A stretch of DNA of 64,000 nt from Takakia lepidozioides (taxonomy: Eukaryota > Streptophyta > Takakiopsida > Takakiales > Takakiaceae), in contig CM060734.1 of NCBI GenBank assembly GCA_030704615.1, forward strand, positions 5,394,001 to 5,458,000, written 5' to 3'. The notes under the pieces are model-generated. The model was not told the origin of the DNA. It made no database searches and saw only the letters and a list, made by a program, of their open reading frames with translations. A program made the position numbers and the translations under genes. Position 1 is the stretch's first letter. Each line of letters starts with the position of its first letter. Of this stretch, positions 44,110-55,166 are shown piece after piece.

Positions 44110-44870
44110 CTATTGTCGGTGGTGCCTCCTTAAACAGACCTTCAACCACCCCAAGTTTGTGGAGCGCACATCTGATCTATGTGGTGGGTCCCACATGCAT
44201 GATGTCAGCACGGATCTCTTTCCAGGACTCCTAGACTGGCACATCACATTGAGTACGCAAATGAATGTGACCCTGCTACGCATCAGCCCTTTCTGGGGCC
44301 ACATTCCGTCTAACCATACTGTTGAATACTTGACGTGCATCCTTCAGGCTTCCACATTTGGCATACATGTCAGCAAGAGCAGTCTCAAGAATGTGTCTGG
44401 CTTAACTCCAGCTTTGATGATGTCTGCATGGACCTCTTTGCCCATTTTCAAGGCTCTTAGGTGAGCAACGCATTGGGAACACAAGTGAATGTCCAAATGT
44501 CAGGCCTCACCCCTTCCTGCTGCATTTGCTCATAGATCTCGACAACATCCTTACCACACCAATTCTTGGCACATCCTGCTATCATTGTACTCCATGCAAA
44601 CATATCTCGTTCAGGCATTTTGTCGAACACTTGTGCATCCATCACACTCCCACACTTGGCATACATTGACAAGGGTGTTGAGCAGAAGGATGTTGGGCTT
44701 GAATCTAATTTGGATGATGTGAGCATGTACCTGCTTTTCCTCTGCTAGTCCCCTCATCTCTATGCACCCCTGCAGGACAAAGACGTAAGTATCAGAAACT
44801 GCCTGAAAACCCTGTTGATTCAGACCTGCAGGGCCTCTTCCAAGTGTCCTGCTTTACACAGTGTCCTCAC
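44110..44870 (-). pseudogene. PPR gene relic
   Basis: Minus-strand PPR repeats in changing frames: MYAKCGSVMDAQVFDKMPERD, IYEQMQQEGVRPDIWTF, then [13 protein letters not shown] and [16 protein letters not shown]. Only about four repeats remain, with many stops and shifts and no E/DYW domain. It is one of several PPR relics related to the pair at 47-51 kb. Confidence 0.75.
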
Positions 44871-47240
44871 ATTTCCACAGTTACCAGGAGGTCTTGTTGA
44901 CTCCCTATCTTAGTCCTCTTTCAAAACTAGTGGTGTATACCAAAGGTGTATTGGCAGTTGATTACATATTTTATGATGCCTCCAGGACATCATAAAAATA
45001 AAGAGTTACATATCTGAGAATACATTTAGATTCTGTTCAGCTGGTTTGGTCTATCGAGCAATTCCACACTGAGGCATTTCATACATGTTCCATTTGTGGT
45101 AAAACATGGAAGACTACCTCCACATCTGATGGCTTAGTTCCTTGCTGTGGAACCACCTTTGGCACAGGGTCCACCTTCTTGACTTCAACAAGCAGCTCAC
45201 CTTCAAGCTTCTCCTCCTCTGTTTTCAGACAAGAAGTATCGGAGGAACTGTCGTGAGGCTAGGAAGACCTTGGAATGTCTTGTACGTGCAACAATAGCTA
45301 CTGTAGCAACTTTCTGTCCATGTAAGCATCTCGCTCACCTTATAATCAACCACATCCAATTTGTAAGATCATAGATATCATGTGGTTCTGTGCATCTATC
45401 ATCTGAAGGATTCTGTAGCACTAGCTTGTGAAGGGTGTGCTCATGTCAGGGCTGAGTCCTAGTGATGAATGGAGAGATCCGCAGCAGGTGCATGTCCACT
45501 TATTCTTTGGCCTGAGGTTTCACATGCAGAGAGCCTACACAAATGTTATTTAGGGCACCAAATTCTGCTAGAGGAGCTAATTCCAAACTATTTCGACTTG
45601 CTAATTAGCAGAGAGGAAGACTCTTGCCAAAGGAAGCGTAAATTACGGTGTCACTTCGCCCCGAAGGGCTACTGCCTTCTGTATGGAAGGAGGACACCTT
45701 CTAACGGCCCTAACCGGGGCAACTCAGTTGCCCAATCCTGCCCCAAGGACTCCAAAGTCCCTAGGTACCCACACATGAAGTAACCGGTTGACCCAGTTAC
45801 CCCCCTTTTAGTTGGCCATAATGGGTGACATCCAACACACACTTGTGCCCTAACCACTGGGCCATCTGTAGGAAGCTGCTAATTAGCATGGAATGAGGGG
45901 CTTTCCCCTGTCCCATCAAGTAGAGCGCATGTTTTGAAAGCATGGAGCTGTCAGTTTCATCTCAAAAGATGTTAGGAACCTCAATTTTATGATCATTCTA
46001 ACCCTATCAAGGCTGAGCAGGAATCATACCCGCAGCAAAAGCAACAGCCGAGGCCAGAACCAGCTCAAGTTCAATGAGAACAGCGCCAAACTCAACTTCC
46101 AGCTGCTTTGCCACGGTAGTGTTCCCTAGCAAACCAGTCAAAGTCCTTTTTGTCAGCAGACTGAGTCTTGTGATAGAACCTACAATTAACACCTACCTGC
46201 TCGTCACTGATCTCCACAAGCCCTGCAAAACATGCATGATTTCAAAGCACTGGCTCACAGGCTTGCACCTGAAGTCATGCCGGACATCTTGATCTAGGAG
46301 AATAGATCATGTCCATTTGGGCCATTTCTCAGCTCTCAGGCAGTTGAAGTTTAGCTAATGTATTTTCTTGGTTGACTTTCCCATGAGACCAAACTCCTGT
46401 ACCTTTCACTCATTTAACGGGCCAATTTTTAATTCGAAGTTTCAAATTTCACTGTTCTTATGGACTGCCGATGTGGATGCGTCCATCGTTCAACAGCAAA
46501 TGTAGTTATTTTCCTCCATGTCAATGGACAACCAAAGAGTTGTAGGATTTAGAGCTCAAGCTACTACCTGCATATGGGACGCCAACAACTGCAACCACGA
46601 GGCTAAATTTAGAGAGGTCAGGCAGCTGGGGTGGCTGCCATGGGCTTTCAGCTAGGGGCATGTATGTCAGCCAAGATCCTTCCCAGTTCCTTGTTTTTGC
46701 CGACTGGCCTAGTTCCTGAGGGCTCTTCCAGTGGTGCTACGCCTATGCAGACTGATGTCCAACAACCAATTGTTGCCTGATTCAACCCTGCCATCCTGCA
46801 TGAGTAACTTAGAGACAAATACTTACAGCTCCAAGGTACTTCAAAGAATCCTCTTCTCATGCAGACAGGCACTCATCCTGTTAATGCTGTAGTTGACACA
46901 CAGCCAGCAACAATCCGGATGCATCCACTGGACACCCAGTATCGCAATGTTCTTGGGATCCCTTGTTAAACTTCTGTAGGTGCAACACAACAACCCCTGT
47001 AACTTAAGGACTGTATTCAGGCCCACTGTTCCTCGACAAATGCACCATCAGGGTGTAGACGACTTACCGCTGCTTGGATTTTGATCATCAGCATGGACAG
47101 CTCTCAGAAACTGAGTACCGACACTCACAGATGTTGAGACAAGTTATGTTGCGCAAGTATCGACTTGAAAACTATCGTCACTTTCCAGTCAAACTATGAG
47201 TTTTGACCTTTCCGTGTCACGTTTTGTAGCACTGCACTTG
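44871..47240. other. Mostly unrecognised sequence
   Basis: No gene is supported. At about 45790-45875 the minus strand contains GGCCCAGTGGTTAGGGCAC, like a tRNA A box, so a decayed tRNA-type SINE is possible. Near 46080-46240 the minus strand has an exon-like piece (FYHKTQSADKKDFDWFARE) bordered by a CAG, from an unidentified gene. Both are weak. Confidence 0.3.
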
Positions 47241-47262
47241 CTGCATGCTTGTACTCGTTTCA

Positions 47263-49486
47263 TCAACAATCCCCACAAGAACAGACCCCATCATGGAAGT
47301 GGTGAAAGTGGTTGGCATCCCTTACACTAACTACTCGTCCAACAATCTTAGAGATGAACTTGGCGGTGGTGTGGCAATCACCACCCGAAGGTTCTTGATA
47401 ACACGGATAGGCATCCCAGGGGGCGTGCTGATGAGCCCAAAAGCAATGGCCAGCTTCTCACTGTGGTCGAAAAGAGAAGATTCCTTTTGCTCCTCCACCT
47501 CATGCAACCCAATGCGTGTGTCAGGCAAGTATCCAGCCTCTTTCATCTGCCCCAACAATCTCTTCAGCTCAGCATGGATTTCCTCAAGTTGTGGATGCAA
47601 TTTGCCTTCAACACCAAATGTATGCATCATATTGCCCACCTCTATGCAGCTCCACCCAGGTGCCTCTCTAACACCTGCATCCTTCATCATTTTTCTTACC
47701 TTTGCATCATCCTCCCACCTGCCAGCTGCAGCATAGATGTTTGATAGCAGCACATATGCTGCTGCGTCCTGTGGATCACTACTGATAATAGTTTTCGCCA
47801 CACGTTGTGCTAGCTCCACGTCACCACAAATTCTACAGGCACTAAGCAAGGCCATCCACACAGCAGCACCTGGCTTATTTGGCATGTTGTTAATGAAGCC
47901 CTCTGCCCATCCACTCGACCTGCCCGGCCAAGAAGGTCCACCATGCAGCCAAAATGCTCGGCTGTAGGAATGAGGCCATGATCTTGACGCATGGAATCAA
48001 AGTAATGATGGCCTTCATCCACTAGGCCCCCATGGCTACATGCAGAAAGAAGAGATGTGAAGGTCAGACCATCTGGTTTAAGGCCTTCCTCTTGCATTCG
48101 CTCAAATAGTAAGAAGGCCTCCCTACCACACCCATGTTGAGCGTAACCTGCGATCATCGCACTCCATGACACCACATTTCGGTTAGCCATGTTCTCGAAC
48201 ACTTGACGTGCATCCTGCATGCTCCCGCACTTCGCATACATGTCAGCAAGAAGAGCAGTCTCCAGAATGACATCTAGCCTAATTCGAGCTTTGATGATGT
48301 CAGCATGCACCTCTTTGCCCTTTTCCAGAGCTCCTAGGCTGGCATACGCATTGAGAACGCAAATGAATGTGACCCTGTTGGGCATCACTGCTTCATGTTG
48401 CATTTTCTCATACATCTTGAAAGCCTCCCTACCCCAGCCTTGTTTGGCATATCCTGAGATCATTGTGGTCCAGGAGACCACATTTCGTTGAGCCATATTG
48501 TCAAACACTTGATACGCATCCAACATATTCCCACATTTTGCATACATGTCGACAAGTGCAGTCTGCAGAATAAGATCCGGGGTAATACCAGCTTTGCTGA
48601 TGTCCGCATGGACCCCTTTGCCCTTTTCCAGGGCTCCTACAGTGGCACAAGCATTGAGAATGCATGTGAACGTGACCCTGTTGGGCGTCACCCCTGCCCG
48701 TTGCATTTGCTCATAGATTTCAAAAGCCTCTCTAACACACCCATGCTGCGCGTATCCTGAGATCATTGTGCTCCATGATACCACGTTTCGTTGAGCCATA
48801 CTGTTGAACACCTCTTGTGCATCCTTCATGCTCCCACATTTGGCATACATGTCAGCAAGAGTATTCTCCAAATTAATATGTGCCGGAATTCCAGCTCTCA
48901 TGATGTCAGCATGCACCTCTTTCCCCTTCTCCAGGCTTCCTAGGGTGGCACATGCATTGAGAACACAAATGAATGTGACCTTGTTGGGCATCACCCCTTC
49001 ACGTTGCATTTGCTCATAGATATTGAAAGCCTCACCACCGTACCCTTGCTTGGCATATCCTGATATCATCGTATTCCAGGTACACAGATCCCGTTCACAA
49101 ATTTTGTCAAACACTTCACGAGCATCCCCCACACTCCCGCAATTGGCATACATGTTGACAAGGCCATTGAGTAGAGAGACATTTGGCCTGAACCCACTTT
49201 GGATAATGTGGCTGTGCACCAGCTTTCCTCCTGCTAGATCTCTTAGGTTGATGCACTCCTGCAAGACACAGATGTAAGTATTGAAGTCTCCCTGTTGATT
49301 CCAAGTGAGCAGCACCTCTATCAGCCGTCCTGCTTTATATGGTGTTCCCAGATCTGCACAGAAGCCAGAAAAGTTCTTATTGACTCCCTCTGTGGCTTTT
49401 TTCTCAACCGCAATGGTCATGACGGGGGTGCTATCCTTGGCCCAAGCATGATGTCCAACAAACAGGGCCTGATTCGACCCTGCCAT
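47263..49486 (-). pseudogene. PPR-DYW gene with two frameshifts
   Basis: A PLS-class PPR-DYW protein, normally plastid or mitochondrial and acting in C-to-U RNA editing. The first 520 or so residues hold about ten PPR repeats with VVSWSTMISGYAQHG and MYAKCGSMKDA signatures. A shift near 47915 separates the E domain (AAVWMALLSACRICGD). The DYW deaminase retains [11 protein letters not shown], but four bases are missing where NLRVCGDC is expected, destroying the zinc Cys pair in frame. Downstream the other frame still reads [14 protein letters not shown], ending in GDC instead of DYW. The start (MAGSNQALF) is tentative. Confidence 0.85.
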
Positions 49487-49670
49487 CCTGCACGACTAGC
49501 ATCTCTGATGAGTTGCAAACCATTACACTTCAAATGCATTCCTCGTACTTCCATCCGGTCAACATAGTTCAAGGAATGTCTGTGACGAGACGAGACGTTA
49601 CGTTGCAGTTCAAGACGGAAGTCGTCCACGTCCACGGCAACGGCCGCCATTAAGGTCGTCCTAGGCGAGA
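49487..49670. promoter_or_regulatory. Divergent spacer between two PPR genes
   Basis: Less than 200 bp separate the probable start regions of the two PPR genes, which are transcribed away from each other. No clear promoter motif was identified. The arrangement suggests an inverted duplication of one PPR gene. Confidence 0.35.
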
Positions 49671-51697
49671 ATGTATCCATTTTTGTTGTGGGGGACAGGG
49701 ATAGCTGAAGGAGGTAGTATTGGAGGGTGGGTGCAGATCAATCCGAGCCAACCAAATTTCAGGAAGAAGAGTACCAACGAGATACTGTGGATTGATGGCT
49801 ACAAGAAACTGGCGTGGATAGGTGGTGAACTGGAACCAACAGTAGCAGAGGTGTTTGAATCTGGCACCTCCACCATGACTACTACTTTTGAAAGAAGATC
49901 CAAAGGAGAGGGTCCACACGGACTGTTCTCTCATTCGTGGGGATGTGAGGAGGCTCTCTAAGGCAGGACAACTGAAAAAGGCAATGCAAATTTTGAACCA
50001 AGGGAACATTTCGGTAGACTCCAATACTTATGTGTGTCTCTTGCAGGAGTGCGTCAAGATAAAAGGCTTAGCAGAGGGAAAGCAAGTGCATGCCCACATT
50101 ATTGAAAGTGGAGTTAAGCCAGCATTTTTGTATACAACAGCCTCGTTAACATGTATGCCAAGTGTGGGAGCGTGGTGGATGCACGCCTATTGTTTGACAA
50201 AATGCCTGAACGAGATAGAATTACTTGGAACATAATGATGGCAGGATATGTCAAGCATGGGTGTGGTAGGGAGGCCTTGGAGATATACGAGGAAATGCTA
50301 CGGGAAGGGGTGAGCCCCAACAATGTCACATTCACTTGTGTCCTCAAAGCTTGCGGCAGCCTAGGAGCCCTGGAAAAGGGCAAAGAGGTCCATGCTGATA
50401 TCATCAAAGCCGGAACTGACCCAGATGTCATTCTGGAGACTGCCCTTGCTTCAATGTATGCCAAATGCGGGAGCATGCAGGATGTACGTCGAGTGTTTGA
50501 CAGTATGGCTGAAAGAGATGTGGCCTCATGGAATGCGATGATTGCAGGATATGCTCGGCATGGGTGTGGGAGGGAGGCTTTCGAGATCTATCAGCAAATG
50601 ATAATGATACGGGAAGGCCCGAAGCCGGACGAGCTCACTTGCCTTGGAGCCCTAGAAAAAGGCAAAGAGATTCATGCTGACATCATCAAAGCTGGAGTTG
50701 AGCCAAATATCAATCTGGAGAATACTCTCGTTGACATGTATGCCAAACGTGGGAGCATGAAGGATGCACGTCAAGTTTTTGACAATATGTCTGAGCAAAA
50801 TGTGGTCTCGTGGAGTGCAATGATTGGAGGATATGCTTGCACGGCTGTGGTAGGGAGGCTTTGGAGACCTATGAGCAAATGATGAGCGCCAGGGTGATTC
50901 CCAACCAGGTCACATATGTTTGCGTTCTTAATGCATGTGCCGTCTTGGCAGCCCTCAAAAAGGGCAAAGAGGTCCATGCTGACATCCGATATCATGGCAT
51001 CACCCCTGCAGTGGAGCATTTTGGCTGCATGGTGGACATTCTTGGCCGTGCAGGGCAACTGGGTGAGGCGGAGGACTTAATTAAGAAAATGCCAATGGAA
51101 CCAGGTGCTGCAGTGTGGGGGGCCTTGCTTGGTGCTTGCAGAACTCATGGTGATGTGGTGCGAGCAGAATGGGCTGCAAAATGTCTTCTTAAATGGGATC
51201 CTCAACATGCCTATCCTTATGTGCTGCTATCGAATATCTATGCTGCAGCTGGCAGGTGGGATGATACAGCAAAAGTGAGAAAAATGATGAAGGACCGGGG
51301 TGTCAGGAAAGAGCCTGGTCACTGCTGCATTGAGGTCAACAAACAGGTGCATATATTTCTTGTAGATGACAAATCGCATCCGCAAATCAAGGAAATCCAT
51401 GCTCAGCTGGAGAGATTATCTGGGCAGATAAAGGAGGCCGGGTATGTGCCTGACACGCGCTTTGCATTGCATAATGTGGAGGAGGAGCAAAAGGAATTTT
51501 CTCTTTGTTACCACAGTGAAAAGCTAGCCATTGCTTTTGGGTTGATCAGCACTTGCCCTGGGACGCCTCTTCTTGTCATCAAGAACCTTCGGGTTTGTGG
51601 TGACTGCCATACGGCCACCAAGTTCATCTCAAAGATTGTTGAGCGAGAAATCGTAGTACGGGATACCAATCGTGTGTGGTATGCACTCACCCCGTAA
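49671..51697 (+). pseudogene. PPR-DYW gene, frameshifted and cut by repeat U
   Basis: A second PPR-DYW gene, opposite to its neighbour. Frames change near 49935, 50140 and 50830. It starts with an N-terminal region (LWIDGYKKLAWIGG) shared with the 12.6-kb pseudogene. About seven PPR repeats follow (VNMYAKCGSVVDA-like, [18 protein letters not shown]). The E/E+ and most of the DYW domain then read without a break from about 50950: [46 protein letters not shown]. There, at 51676, repeat U begins and the last about 15 residues (FHHF to DYW) are replaced by VWYALTP. Confidence 0.85.
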
Positions 51698-54507
51698 GGG
51701 AGTGCATACCAGACCCCTTCATAAGGTTTCTCCCTCTTCAAAGTAGATTCCAAACCCTGGATAGTTATGCCATAGGGGCTGGAAAGGCCTACTTCCTCGC
51801 CTTTCCCTGTTCAAGGACCAATAATTGGGTGTCATGGATCAGCAAACAGGGATAAGAGAACACGAGACAAACCCCTCCAAACAAGTGTAACGCAGGATGG
51901 TAGCAACTTGCTGCCCATCTATACACCATCCTGGTTTTAAGGCCAGTTTTTCCAAAGGTATGATAAGCACATAGCATATTGCATATGCATATTTGCTTAG
52001 TGGTGCTACATAGAGCAAAGCCACTTGTAGAGAGGTATGAAGGCATATGAACCTAAGAGTGTCTAATACAAGGCATCAGCTACAGGATACCATCTAACAT
52101 GAGTAGTGTGCATTGACCGGATCATGTAGAAGGTGTACACATACTCATGCAGGTGGTTTTACTTGGGCCTAGCTCAATATATCAGTATGAAGACAATACT
52201 CAAAAGCACTATGCTTATCTTAAAGACCTCCGTGCTTAATTTCACCAACAAGTTTTTGCTGGAGGACATACCTTATGAAGGTCATTGCTCCATATCTTTG
52301 TCATGGAGGGACCTTCTGCCAGGCCAGAAAAAAACCATGTTAGTATATCAACATGATGAAGAAATAACCAGAAAGGAAAGTGGTAGATGATGTGTACAAG
52401 AACCACCAAGTACACTGGAAAAGGAAGAGTGGGAAGATATTCATGTCAAGACATGGACAAGACCCTACTAGGGTCATTGTCAATTAAAGACATAAACAGC
52501 CCATAAACAGGGCACCATCTAACACTTCCATTCTAGTCATGACTTCCCAATTGATTTCACCCAATCATTCATGATAAAACAGGGTGGGAGGGCGAGGTTT
52601 GTTTATGTACAGGTCATGACAACAAGACAAGCATATAAGCAAACATCTTGTGTACTGAAAAATCATATTGCTGCAGCCTGTCATACCCTTTCCTCGCATC
52701 ATAATTACAACAAGACATGCATTAGAGCAAAACATCTTGTGTATGTGAAGCCAACCTGCAATATTACAGATTCAAGACATGCCCTTCATGCAAACATCTT
52801 GGATATGACAAAATAATTTGCAGCCTACCTTATCAGTATTACCCCAAGACATGCATCATGCAAGGCATCTTGGGCAAGTAAGAACAACCTGCCATATTAC
52901 AGATTCAAGATATGTACACACAAGCATCTTGATGGACCAGCCTGCAGTTTGGGCAAATTCCAAGCATGCAACCAAGTATACCCTCTTAGGCATGACAAAG
53001 CGTATTGCAGCCTCATTCTTTACCATTTGTAATTACCCCAAGACATGCATCATGCAAGGCCCCTTGGGTAGTTAAGAACAGCCTGCCATACTACAGATTC
53101 AAGACATGTATACACAAACATCTTGATGGACCAGCCTGCAGTTTTTCAGTTTCCAAACATGCAACCAAGTAACCCTCTTGGGCATGACAAGACAGATTGC
53201 AGCCTCATTCTATATCATTCATAATTGCCCAACGACATGCATCATGCAAGGCATCTTGGGAATGGAAGAACGGCCTGCCATATTACAGATTCAAGACATG
53301 GACACACAAACATCTTGAGTGCCCGGGACCAAGCCCTCTTGGCCAAAAAATAATCCATACACTGCAGGTAACTGGCCTGATGGCAATACAAGGCTAATAA
53401 TCTTTGGCAAAGGTCCAGTAGAGCTTACCCACTGTTTTCCAAGAAGGCTTATGCCAGGGTTTGCAAATAAACCTCACTATGCTCCATTCCACACCAGACT
53501 CAGGTCTGGAAGAGGCCTGTCAGTGCCTTATGAGGCTGCCATCTTCAAAAATCAGGGCCTCCTCTTCCTTAGAACCTAACAGCCACTGAGGCCTTACCCA
53601 TAAAACTCGCCTCCTCTTTAAGGCCAAAACAGTACCTAGCTTAATAATCCACAGGCACCGCTGTCAAAGATTACAAGACAAGGTAAGGTCCAGATGTTGG
53701 GCTTCAAGAGAAGGCCTGCCAGGCCAAAATGCTCCATCAAAGGCAGCAAAACATAAGTCAAAAGTAAGCATCAGCATGCCAAACCAGGAGCAAGCGGGCC
53801 GAAATCGGGGGTGCAGGCAGCAGCCAGGTCAAGACGCCATACACAATAGGCTCCCTTTGCCCACATCCATATCTGCAAGCTCAAGAGAATTCAAAGCAAG
53901 TAGGGATTCTCACCTGGTCCCATCGCAAGCCCCCACAAAAACCAACAGGTTAGTGAGGATTGTGAAACCCCAGGTGAATCACAGACCCCTACATTTGTCA
54001 TCGATGTCAACTAAGAACCTCAAAAGCGAGAGAGAAAGACATAAAACAAAAAGAACCATAATCACCAAAAGCACCTTTAGCGATTGGGGAAGAGAACTGT
54101 GCGCCATCACCAGCAGCAAACCACCTCCATCAAAGCAAAGGAGAAGTGAAGCATACAAGCACACTTGCTAGGTTTAAGAAGGGAGAGAGACATACTTCCC
54201 CACACAAGCGGCGCTACAAAAATCAAAAGCCAGAGGGAAAGAGACGATGCAATAACAACATTGTCTCCTGTTTGTAAGAAAAGACAAAGCGCCGCAATTG
54301 CGCATCCACATGAGATCGCCCAGCACGGGTACGATGCAGCAAAACGCAGACGCCATAACGCTCTTCCCGCGAGCTCATAAGCACTGCTCGTGCTTCTGAC
54401 AGCGGGAGAGACATCCTAGGGCTCTTGCCCGATTGTTCATCCGTGCAGGATGAATAATCAACACCACATCCTTTAAAACCCGACGGATTTTATCCGTAGC
54501 TAGGTTG
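51677..54507 (+). repeat. Repeat U, copy C (3'-truncated)
   Basis: Begins with the 35-bp palindrome (TGGTATGCACTC arms) inside the PPR gene and runs in the same orientation. It includes the conserved 85-112-codon frame at 52133, the 192-bp units at 52.8-53.3 kb and the block near 54.0-54.4 kb. At about 54507, after ATCCGTAGCTAGGTT, it stops and unique sequence begins, so the CATCC palindrome array and the end motif are missing. Copy B carries the same PPR::U junction. Confidence 0.75.
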
Positions 54508-55166
54508 CTTGCTGGGGCTATGGAGCTCAGGACTGTGATGGGCCAGTGTGCAAGCAAGCACCAAGTGTCGGGTTGGGCCGAGGGCAGGCTCTTCAGTGAG
54601 GGAATACGGTAGACAACGGAAGAGAGATGGGTGCTTTGCTCGCATTTACTGCAACCCCGCTGATGGTGCTCCCCATTCGGCCCCTCGCCTTCCGCTCTAG
54701 TCGCAGTGTTCTGGGTCATACTGTCAGCCAGTACTCTCAGGTACATCCCATTACTGTGGTAATCGTTGGTACTTCTGCGTATCTTCGGGTAGTTGCTTTG
54801 TAATTCAGAGCGTGCCAGTCTCGAAGGCCTCATCAATTTCGACGATGCTGGTCACTGGTCTTTGTGTTTAGTATCACCCGACTTTTGGGTTCTTCGGATT
54901 CTTGTTCACGCGCTGAAGAAACAAAAGAAGTTGGTTCGATTTGGCTCCGAAAATGCGACATTCTTTGACAGCAGCTTCTCAGACAGTGTCTACAACATGC
55001 TCACCTCCGCAGCATATCAATTTGAGTGTTTGGTGGATCTGTGTGCTTAGATACTGGAGAATTTCGAGGTATTCAGTTTATACCTTTCTATCGCACCGCC
55101 TCCCTTCTTCCTCCTCCTTTTTGTGTGCTCTTACAACGAGTTATTGGGTTCTTGTGCTTGTGACAG
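54508..55166 (+). other. 5' region of the NYN gene, first exon not resolved
   Basis: Must contain the promoter and first exon(s) of the NYN gene. A plus-strand frame containing MRHSLTAASQTV at about 54952 could give a targeting-peptide-like start, with a GT at 55070, but the phase does not fit the next exon. The true first exon is unresolved. Confidence 0.35.

Noticed and set aside
45790-45875. tRNA-derived SINE
   Set aside because: Only an A-box-like motif is clear; no convincing B box or tail was found, so it is not called as a feature.
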